DNA of 64,000 nucleotides, from NCBI RefSeq assembly GCF_045862395.1, contig NZ_AP023087.1, forward strand, positions 3,782,001-3,846,000, written 5' to 3'. A program made the position numbers and the translations under genes. This document shows positions 46,265-53,851 of the stretch, one piece after another. Within the stretch, counting starts at the first letter, position 1, and each line of letters starts with the position of its first letter. The notes beneath the pieces were generated by a model. It was not told where the DNA came from. It saw nothing but the letters and a program-made list of their open reading frames with translations, and searched no databases. This DNA comes from Marinicellulosiphila megalodicopiae. Lineage in GTDB: Bacteria > Pseudomonadota > Gammaproteobacteria > Pseudomonadales > Natronospirillaceae.

Positions 46265-46482
46265 GCTTCATGTCATTAAATAATCAATCTGTTTTTTTTG
46301 ATTAGTTTAGTGAGATTAAATCGTTATTTTATTTTTGTGACGTTTTGTTGCTTAGATTGTGTGTGTGTTAATTAGTTCTGTTATAGATTAAAAATAGAGC
46401 CGCTGATTGCATAAATAGGATCGGACAAACTTTATGCTGACATAGGGTGAATTGTTAAAAGGTGCAGTGACATGAGGTTATT

Positions 46483-46773
46483 TTAAGTGTCACTGTTTTC
46501 CGGCTTATTGAAATGAGAGATTAAGCAACGATAGTATTCACCACCCACATCATTTCGTACAAGACCACTTTCAACAGCATTAATAAATTTTTCTGGCAGG
46601 GCACAAATGCCAACTGCTGACATTAAATTTTGTATTTTTTCCATTTTTTTATCTGTTTCCATTTCTATTGCCGATGGCGAGCTTGTGTCACCTCCCCAAC
46701 CTTTATCATTAAAAATACAAAGACTTTTAACCTCCTCAATTAAACTTTCCTGATCTCTTAAAGAATTCAACAT
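46483..46773 (-). CDS. Repeated 96-aa protein, copy 2
   Basis: Identical in sequence to copy 1 at 38749, with the same upstream region and the same ~40-bp 3' flank (AAAAGGTGCAGTGACATGAGG). Function unknown. The palindromic copies at 46197 and 46932 flank it. Confidence 0.75.
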   Translation of the reverse strand: MLNSLRDQESLIEEVKSLCIFNDKGWGGDTSSPSAIEMETDKKMEKIQNLMSAVGICALPEKFINAVESGLVRNDVGGEYYRCLISHFNKPENSDT

Positions 46774-46931
46774 TTATTTCGGTCCTCAAATCACTTATCG
46801 TTCTAATAATCCGCACAAAAAAGCGCGGGGGATTTGTGTATTCATCGCGGAAAAAACAAAATTAACGCGACGTGTTTTTCGTCGGTTTTAATTTTTTTAT
46901 ATTTTTTAAAAATAAGTTAAAAATTAGTAAA

Positions 46932-47060
46932 AATTAGGGTTGTATCTTGACTTTAGACTTCACGATCTTCGAACTGATGTCCGAAGTCAAGTTTTGACCC
47001 CGCTTAATTTTCACGATCTTCGAACCGATGTCCGAAGTCAAGTTTTGAACCCTCTTAATT
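46932..47060. repeat. Palindromic element, copy 5, plus a right-half copy
   Basis: Full element at 46932-47009, then its right half again at 47010-47060 (TTCACGATCTTCGAACCGAT to CCTCTTAATT). The second one differs at several bases, so it is not a very recent duplicate. Confidence 0.88.
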
Positions 47061-47071
47061 CACATTTATTC

Positions 47072-47161
47072 GCCTAACGCCAAATTTTGGGGCGAGCGGC
47101 AGCGAGTCCAGTGCCCGCCGCAAAACGGTTTGGCGGGCCGACCAACAATGCCTTGTTAAGC
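47072..47161 (-). other. Integron attC recombination site
   Basis: On the minus strand the site begins GCTTAAC (R'' box) and ends GTTAGGC (R' box), 90 bp apart. GC-rich complementary arms (GGCCCGCCAAACCG/CGGCGGGC and the AAATTTGG side) lie between. The stop codon of the HD-domain gene lies within the R'' box, as is usual in integron cassettes. Confidence 0.85.
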
Positions 47162-47725
47162 TGGGTCTAACCACCCAGCGTTTACTGCTTTATCTATTTC
47201 TACGTACATCCATTTGAGTAATTCGGGAGCAACATCGCCAATAAACGCATTATGTTTTACAACCATAGACCTCGTTATATCCTGTTCCATCCAAGTACGG
47301 CCTTCGGATGCTATGTTTAAGAGAAAGGGTAGTAATTTATCAAATACTTTAACCCATTGGCTTTCTGTTGTGACTCCAGCCTCATACTCTTCCCATAATT
47401 CTTTGGCATTGTTCCCAAACGTAGGAAACCTTGAACGAAACTCATCCATATATTCAAATTCTTGCTCATACTTACCGCTTGTGTCGTGATATGCACAAAC
47501 ATCACCTGCACCAATTTCACATATGTCGTGACACAAAGCCATTTGGATGCACTTATTTATATCGACATCGGCAGGAATTAAGCTCGAATATCCCATAAGA
47601 GCTACAGCTAAATGCCAGCTATGCTCAGCTGAATTTTCATTTCGCGAGCCGTCAGTAATATAGGATTTACGATAAACTGATTTAAGCTTATCTAGCTCTA
47701 AACCCAGCAATGCTATTTCATTCAT
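47156..47725 (-). CDS. HD-domain phosphohydrolase in an integron cassette (YfbR-like)
   Basis: A 189-aa HD-superfamily protein related to 5'-deoxynucleotidases such as YfbR. Metal-binding residues are visible at H35 (NSAEHSWHLA) and H66-D67 (ALCHDICE), with a late aspartate in VKVFDKLLPF. The likely reaction is release of phosphate from a nucleotide. The gene fills a cassette: a GTTAAGC core lies 10 bases before the ATG (47732-47738 on the plus strand reads GCTTAAC), and the attC starts at its stop. No integron integrase is in the window. Its GC content and codon use look higher than the neighbours at the attC end. Confidence 0.85.
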   Translation of the reverse strand: MNEIALLGLELDKLKSVYRKSYITDGSRNENSAEHSWHLAVALMGYSSLIPADVDINKCIQMALCHDICEIGAGDVCAYHDTSGKYEQEFEYMDEFRSRFPTFGNNAKELWEEYEAGVTTESQWVKVFDKLLPFLLNIASEGRTWMEQDITRSMVVKHNAFIGDVAPELLKWMYVEIDKAVNAGWLDPA

Positions 47726-47731
47726 AATTTG

Positions 47732-47738
47732 TGCTTAA
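47732..47738 (-). other. Cassette 5' recombination core
   Basis: GTTAAGC on the minus strand marks the left joint of the cassette. Together with GTTAGGC at 47072 it defines a cassette of about 660 bp. Confidence 0.7.
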
Positions 47739-47752
47739 CATGTTATTAAAAA

Positions 47753-47830
47753 AATTAGGGGCAAATATTGACTTTAGACTTCACGATCTTCGAACTGATG
47801 TCCGAAGTCAAGTTTTGACCCCGCTTAATT
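47753..47830. repeat. Palindromic element, copy 6
   Basis: A 78-bp copy from AATTAGGGGCAAATATTGAC to GACCCCGCTTAATT. Its right end replaces the last codons of the third 96-aa gene copy. Confidence 0.9.
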
Positions 47831-48099
47831 TCTTTGAAATGAGAGATTAAGCAACGATAGTATTCACCACCCACATCATTTCGTACAAGACCACTTTCAA
47901 CAGCATTAATAAATTTTTCTGGCAGGGCACAAATGCCAACTGCTGACATTAAATTTTGTATTTTTTCCATTTTTTTATCTGTTTCCATTTCTATTGCCGA
48001 TGGCGAGCTTGTGTCACCTCCCCAACCTTTATCATTAAAAATACAAAGACTTTTAACCTCCTCAATTAAACTTTCCTGATCTCTTAAAGAATTCAACAT
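47755..48099 (-). CDS. Repeated 96-aa protein, copy 3, with new C-terminus
   Basis: Residues 1-87 equal copies 1 and 2. After ISHF the frame continues through palindromic copy 6, giving a new tail (KEIKRGQNLTSDISSKIV...), 114 aa in total. The palindrome seems to have replaced the original last nine codons. Whether it is still functional is unknown. Confidence 0.65.
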   Translation of the reverse strand: MLNSLRDQESLIEEVKSLCIFNDKGWGGDTSSPSAIEMETDKKMEKIQNLMSAVGICALPEKFINAVESGLVRNDVGGEYYRCLISHFKEIKRGQNLTSDISSKIVKSKVNICP

Positions 48100-48254
48100 T
48101 TATTTCGGTCCTCAAATCACTTATCGTTCTAATAATCCGCACAAAAAAGCGCGGGGGATTTGTGTATTCATCGCGAAAAAAAAATTAACGCGACGTGTTT
48201 TTCGTCGGTTTTAATTTTTTTATATTTTTTAAAAATAAGTTAAAAATTAGTAAA

Positions 48255-48332
48255 AATTAGGGTTATATCTTGACTTTAGACTTCACGATCTTCGAACTGA
48301 TGTCCGAAGTCAAGTTTTGACCCCGCTTAATT
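48255..48332. repeat. Palindromic element, copy 7
   Basis: A 78-bp copy with GGTTATATC in the left arm, as in copy 3. It lies between the third 96-aa gene and the NACHT gene. Confidence 0.9.
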
Positions 48333-48503
48333 TCATAAAATAGTAGTTATAATTATTGGAAATTCAAGTGAAGCTAGGTATAGTTTGGACTTCAATCAAA
48401 TCGACGGTATATTTTAAAAATGACAAATAAAGAAAAATTCCGTCTAATACAATGTTATGATTTTATCTAAATTAGAGGCTATGTGTAGCCCAAAAGGGAA
48501 TTA

Positions 48504-50493
48504 ATGTTAGAAACTATTACTTTAGAAAGTGCTGTTAAACTTAGTACTCCATTAGCTAAAAAACTTTTCAATGAAAAGCTTAAGCCTATAATTACCGATA
48601 AAATTTCAAAGTATTTTAAAAACAGAGCAGACAATAAAACTTTTGAAAAAGAATCTGTTAAATATATTGCAAGGACATCAGGACTGTGTTCAACAATGAA
48701 CACCATTGCCTTCCCGAACACCCCGAAAAAAATTAGAAGACTTATATATTCCATTAAAAATTATAGGTGATAACGACAATGAGATCGTTATTAATAACGA
48801 AGCCGATATTTTTAAAAATAGTAATAAAGTATTAGTAAGTGATACTGCAGGTATGGGAAAGTCTACATTATCAAAAAGAGTGTTTCTTAATATAATGCAG
48901 AAAGAAGAGCATATTCCTGTATTTATTGAGCTAAGACAGTTGGTTAAAAAACCTTTAGCTAGTCAAATAACTTCAAGGTTTGGTGTCGATACTAACCAGC
49001 CTATTGAATTTTTAAAACAATTACCCTTAGTATACTTATTCGATGGTTTAGATGAAGTTGATATTGAAAATAAAGACTACATAATTAAAGAGATAAGAAA
49101 ATTCATTGATGATTTAGGTGAACCTAAAATATTAATTACATCTAGATCAGAGTCATATCTTTCCGAATTTTATGATTTTACTAGATTTACAATTACACCT
49201 TTAGAAGAAAAAGAAGCATTTAGCCTTCTAGCAAAATATAATCCTAAAGGTGATGTATCTAAGAAATTGATATCGGGTATTCAACGTAGCAGAGACAGGG
49301 GGCTAAAAGAATTCTTATCAACGCCTTTGTATGTATCGTTGTTATTTTGTGCATATAGACACAAAACAGTAATCCCACAAAAAAAACATTTATTTTATTC
49401 TCAAGTATATGAAGCTCTTTTTGAATCACACGATTTAAGTAAAGAAATTAGTTTCGTACGACCTAAACACTCTAAATTAGACTCTTCAGAATTCCATCTT
49501 CTACTTAGAAGACTTGGGTTTTGGTGCCTTAAAAATGGTGGGAAAATTGAATTTCAAAAGGATCAATTAGAAATTATTGTTCAGGAAATTATTTCAACTA
49601 CAAGTGGTGTAAACACTAGTGCAGTAAATTTTGTTAAGGATCTTACTACAACAGTACCACTATTTGTTAAAGAAGGGAGTAATCTTCGCTGGTCCCATAA
49701 ATCTTTAATGGAATATTTCTCTTCTATGTTCATTTGTAACGATGCAAAAGAGAAGCAACAAAGCCTGTTACTATATTTTTATAATTCAAATGAATGGTCG
49801 TCATACAAGAATATATTTGAATTATGTGCCGATATTGATTTTAGTTCTTTACGTTCATCGGTAGTGAAAAAAGTGCTAGAGGAATATATTAATTATCATA
49901 ATTCTAATTATAAAAATATTACAAACAAAAGAATAAAACTTGAAGATATAGAAAAAAGAGTCAGCTTGTTATTTGGTAAAAAATATGGATTTAAGATTAT
50001 TGATGTTGAGGTATTTGATTTCACTGATGAAATTTTTTGGAATGAAAATAATCCAGATGCTCTAGCAGTAAAGAATAATTGCAAAGATAAAAGCACCGAG
50101 GTATCTCAAATGATTACTTTTCTGCAGGATGAGGGCTTTGTTTATGGAGTAAGTATTCTAAGTCGAGAAGATATGATAGTTCGTATCTTGAAATATAAAC
50201 TCCCAGAATTATTTTTAGATAAAAAAGATAAAAAAGAGGAAAGGGATAAAAAAGAGGAAAGGGATTTTTACGTTGAACTGTATAGTTCGAGTATTAAAAA
50301 GAATAAATTATACATTGTTTCAGATTCACCTACAGAGCTTATTAATAACTCAAAAAACTTTCAGTTAATTAATCAATTGCTATTAAGCAGTCGATCGTTA
50401 CCGTTAGATTATCAAAAAGTTAAATATGAGTTGGATATAATAATTGAAGACTCTAGTAATGGCATAGATCAACTAATTGGTGAACTCGGCTAA
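48504..50493 (+). CDS. NACHT-domain NTPase, frame broken at a run of seven A
   Basis: The N-terminal frame starts at ATG 48504 and the main frame continues to 50493. They meet at seven A (48726-48732). With six A the product would read NTPKKLEDLYIPLKI across the joint, about 660 aa, and LEDLY-[IV]-PL is the usual entry to bacterial NACHT domains. In the main frame Walker A (DTAGMGKST) and Walker B (LVYLFDGLDEVD) are intact, followed by a sensor ITSRSE and a helical region. The C-terminal part (about 430-660) is not recognised and has no leucine-rich repeats; it holds an 18-bp tandem repeat (DKKEER twice). Bacterial NACHT proteins act in anti-phage defence. The break may be real decay, slippage regulation or a sequencing error. 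Confidence 0.8.
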
Positions 50494-50524
50494 TAAAGAA
50501 CCATAAAGCCATAAACCAAAAAAT

Positions 50525-50864
50525 CAAGAGGACTGGGGGTCAAATCTTGACTTCAGACCTCAAGAGAGGACTGGGGGTCAAATCTTAGAGAGGACTGGGG
50601 GTCAAATCTTGACTTCAGACCTCAAGAGCCTTTTAATAATTTGGCTACCCGATTATATTTCTGTACACCACACTTTTAATTTACGCTTCTTAAACAAGAG
50701 GACTGGGGGTCAAATCTTGACTTCAGACCTCAAGAGAGGACAGGGGGTCAAATCTTAGAGAGGACTGGGGGTCAAATCTTGACTTCAGACCTCAAGAGCC
50801 TTTTAATAATTTGGCTACCCGATTATATTTCTGTACACCACACTTTTAATTTACGCTTCTTAAA
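50525..50864. repeat. 170-bp direct tandem duplication carrying element-like halves
   Basis: Copies at 50525-50694 and 50695-50864 differ at one base. Each holds three GGGGGTCAAATCTT motifs, two with TTGACTTCAGACCTCAAGAG, which resemble the left arm of the 78-bp palindrome. Each also holds a 41-bp piece equal to the last 13 codons of the 131-aa gene. Confidence 0.9.
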
Positions 50865-51218
50865 AAATGAGATGTCTTCTGTGCCGTATATATTATCAAG
50901 CATTTCACCTAATTCACACTCTTGTATTCTTGACCCAAATGGCAATTTATTATGAGAGCTCGATACCATGCTAATCCGTAATTGCCCAGCTTGATTATCA
51001 AACCAACTATAAAATATCATAGGGATATTAGGTTTTTTAGATAAGTACAAGTCTCTACATTCAATAATAAATTGGTTAATTGACTCCGTGCCCCAATCTT
51101 TAATATCACGCTCTGAAATTCCAAAAGTATACATATTTTCATGAGCTTCATTATTCAATTCAGTTGAATTAATAATTACTATTTTATTCTTTAATTCGTT
51201 CAACCAATTATTTAGCAT
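50823..51218 (-). CDS. Hypothetical 131-aa protein
   Basis: No family recognised. It is a mixed alpha/beta soluble protein starting MLNNWLNELKNKIVIINS, with a possible strand-rich middle (PMIFYSWFDNQAGQLRISMV) and a basic end KKRKLKVWCTEI. No signal peptide. Its last codons are duplicated downstream in the 170-bp repeat, so the 3' end was probably rearranged. It belongs to the accessory region and may be a cassette-type gene, but no attC is visible next to it. Confidence 0.65.
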   Translation of the reverse strand: MLNNWLNELKNKIVIINSTELNNEAHENMYTFGISERDIKDWGTESINQFIIECRDLYLSKKPNIPMIFYSWFDNQAGQLRISMVSSSHNKLPFGSRIQECELGEMLDNIYGTEDISFFKKRKLKVWCTEI

Positions 51219-51569
51219 AAAATCTTAATTCTAGGAATATAACATGTTATTAGTCGGAAAAAATCTGTTTTAAATATTTTAAATAAAGTCCGTCAGTTAG
51301 TTAGTTAGTTTAAGGCAACACTATACCCAGTTATTTTCTATTTTCAAAATATTGCTTACTATTTTTTTGAGAAAAATACAGAAAATTTGACATGCAGGGA
51401 TGCATTAATGCAGTGAGTTAAGGACGTACAGAAACTGCCTGATATTTCTATCGCCTACTTTATTTTACAAGGTGTTGTCTTTGAGCTGGATTTACTATTT
51501 TTTTGGCCAATTCTGTATATCCAGTCAGCAATAATAGGGGAAATATGTAATGCGTTTTTTTATAGATTT
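51219..51569. other. Non-coding interval
   Basis: Holds an AGTTAGTTAGTT run (51296-51310) and no other recognised feature. Very AT-rich. Confidence 0.45.
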
Positions 51570-52480
51570 GAATAGTTTTTCGTAATGAATCACGAACCTA
51601 CAGGTGAGATTAATTTCTATATCAAGGACGACGTGTGGGTGTTATTTTTTTAATGATTTGGATAGTTTTTTCGTACTGAATCACGAACCTACAGGTATGG
51701 AAAACTAGACAGGCATTTTTAGAAATTTGTGCTGAGTTTGTATAATTGTTTTTTGATTGAAGCTGCTGGGTGATGTTTTTCGTATTGATTTAGATAGTTT
51801 TTCCGAACGATTGCATGCTCCAGGCACAATTCTAATTAGTCACATCCCTGTGACGATAAATCCGGAACCTACAGGTGAGATTATTTTTTATATCGAGGAC
51901 GACGTTTGGATGATGTTTTTTTTCGTTTTGTTTTGGATGTTTTTTTCGTAATGAATCACGAACCTACAGGTATGGAAAACTAGACAGGCATTTTTATAAT
52001 TTTTTGCAGAATTGTATAATTGTTTTGTTGGTTGCAGTCGCTGGTTGATATTTTTCGTATTGATTTAGATAGTTTTTTCGTAATGAATCACAAACCTACA
52101 GGTGATATTCATTTCTATATCGAGGTCGATGTGTGGATGATGTTTTCGTTTTGCTTTAGATAGTTTTTTCGTAATGAATCACGAACCTACAGGTGAGATT
52201 AATTTCTGCATCGAGGTCGATGTGTGGGTGATGTTTTTTTTCGTATTGATTTGGATAGTTTTTTCCGAATGAATCCGGAACCTACAGGTGATATTAATTT
52301 CTGCATTGAGGTCGATTTGTGGATGATGTTTTTTTTCGTATTGATTTGGATAGTTTTTTCCGAATGAATCCGGAACCTACAGATGATATTAATTTCTGCA
52401 TTGAGGTCGATTTGTGGATGATGTTTTTTCGTAATGCTTGGATAGTTTTTTCCGAATGAATCCGGAACCTACAGATTGGG
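51570..52480. repeat. Degenerate ~92-bp tandem repeat array
   Basis: The phrase GAATC..GAACCTACAG occurs nine times (about 51595, 51686, 51866, 51961, 52093, 52184, 52279, 52374, 52466). Most neighbours are 91-95 bp apart; the larger gaps are about 180 and 132. Each unit also has TAGTTTTTTC, a GAGGTCGAT or GAGGACGAC segment and a T-run. The copies get more alike towards 52480. Frames through single units give a repeated peptide (GEIIFYIEDDVWMMF), but no long frame survives. Confidence 0.85.
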
Positions 52481-52481
52481 A

Positions 52482-52515
52482 CAACCCTCTGAAAACTACG
52501 ATTTTCAGAGGGTTG
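52482..52515 (-). terminator. Stem-loop after the third DUF1552 gene
   Basis: Perfect CAACCCTCTGAAAA/TTTTCAGAGGGTTG arms with a 6-bp loop lie 38 bp beyond the DUF1552 stop. There is no T-run, so it may only partly stop transcription or protect the 3' end. Confidence 0.6.
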
Positions 52516-52552
52516 CGATTGGAGCGTTTTTCAAGCTACGGATGACTTGGAA

Positions 52553-53839
52553 TTATGCTAAGACTGAAGGTATCACACCTGCGCCATTGCCATATTGTGG
52601 ATAGTCTGGAGCGTCGATATCTATGCCTAATGACACGGCGATGGTATCAAATAATCCATCCCACTTGATGCCACCCATATCCATCACTCGACCTGCGTTT
52701 AGATCGTTACCTGCAAGGATAATTGGGGTACGGGTGTTGATGTGGCTTGAGCCGTTGCCCATGTCGGAGGTTAGGTAGATTAATGTGTTATCTAGCATGG
52801 TGCGGCCATCTAAATCTGGCTCTTCTGCCAGTTGATTCATTAGGTTCACCATTTTGCTACTGAACCAGCTTCGTGCCACTGGGTTTTTCAATTCGTTACG
52901 ATAGCCGTGTTGGCAACCGTGCCAGCTTTCATCTACACCTGGCACTAACATTTCAGCCCCCGAATCACCAAAACTGAATGTGATGACACGGGTTAGGTCG
53001 CACTTAAGTGCCATGACACTTAAGTCCATAAATAAGTCGGTACGCTGATCAACGGTTGCGCGATCAACGGCATCGGCTGCTAGGTTGGTGCCATCTACGG
53101 CTAGACCATCCCAAAATGGACGGGTACAGGCAGCGGAGCCGCCAGAGGCTAATTTTGTGATACGTCTTGAAAGGGCTTCGACTGAATCAGCGTGTAATTG
53201 TAAACGCTGGCTTTGTACGCCATTTACTTTGGATTGTAAGTCGTTAAGCATTTGTAGGTTTGTTCCTAAAATGCCCTGGCGTCTTATCGTCGTCCAGTCG
53301 GTTCCGCCACCGCCCTGAGGTTGTGGAAATAAGCGTTCGTACACACTTAATGGGTTTAACTCAAAGGGTATGCCGCTTCTGTTAATTCTTGATAAGCCGC
53401 CTTGTGTGGCAGCGGCCATGTGCAATGATGCGTATGGGTTGTCAGCGCCTATTATTTTTGAAGCATAAATATCTAGAGAAGTATCTTTGTCGTTACTTAC
53501 GCAATAATGATGTGGACCGTGTCCGCCTACACCTGTAAAGCCATCAAAAAACAAGCATTTGTCTTTCACTGCCTCAAAAGGCGCACTGCCTTGGGGTAAA
53601 GTGAAGTTGTTGCCTTGGCCAGTTGGGTGCCATGTTTCTGGGTGCGCACCGTTGGTTACGTGTATGGTGACTAAGCGCTTTGGAGCGACACCGTCTTCGG
53701 CGGCTAATGCGCCACGCGTCCACAATAATCCGGAACCAGCTAAAGGTGCGTTAAGTAAAGCCGAAGAAAAGCCTACTTTGCTCATGTTTTTTAAAAAGCT
53801 TCGGCGATTACCAAATACTGAGTGATTTACTTTTTTCAT
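52553..53839 (-). CDS. DUF1552 protein, Tat-exported (copy C)
   Basis: A 428-aa DUF1552 protein. The twin-arginine signal is visible as NRRSFLK (residues 11-17), followed by a hydrophobic stretch and an ALA cleavage region near residue 47. Family segments: VTIHVTNGAHPETWHP, FDGFTGVGGHGPHH and LTSDMGNGSSHINTRTP. It has more Gly and aromatic changes than copies A and B and is clearly a distinct paralogue. It lies 13 bp after its DUF1592 partner, the second gene of the operon. Exported, role unknown. Confidence 0.9.
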   Translation of the reverse strand: MKKVNHSVFGNRRSFLKNMSKVGFSSALLNAPLAGSGLLWTRGALAAEDGVAPKRLVTIHVTNGAHPETWHPTGQGNNFTLPQGSAPFEAVKDKCLFFDGFTGVGGHGPHHYCVSNDKDTSLDIYASKIIGADNPYASLHMAAATQGGLSRINRSGIPFELNPLSVYERLFPQPQGGGGTDWTTIRRQGILGTNLQMLNDLQSKVNGVQSQRLQLHADSVEALSRRITKLASGGSAACTRPFWDGLAVDGTNLAADAVDRATVDQRTDLFMDLSVMALKCDLTRVITFSFGDSGAEMLVPGVDESWHGCQHGYRNELKNPVARSWFSSKMVNLMNQLAEEPDLDGRTMLDNTLIYLTSDMGNGSSHINTRTPIILAGNDLNAGRVMDMGGIKWDGLFDTIAVSLGIDIDAPDYPQYGNGAGVIPSVLA

Positions 53840-53851
53840 GTCTTTTATTTC

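Noticed and set aside
51570..52480. CRISPR array
   Set aside because: Units are degenerate over their full length with no constant short repeat and unique spacers, and no cas genes are near.
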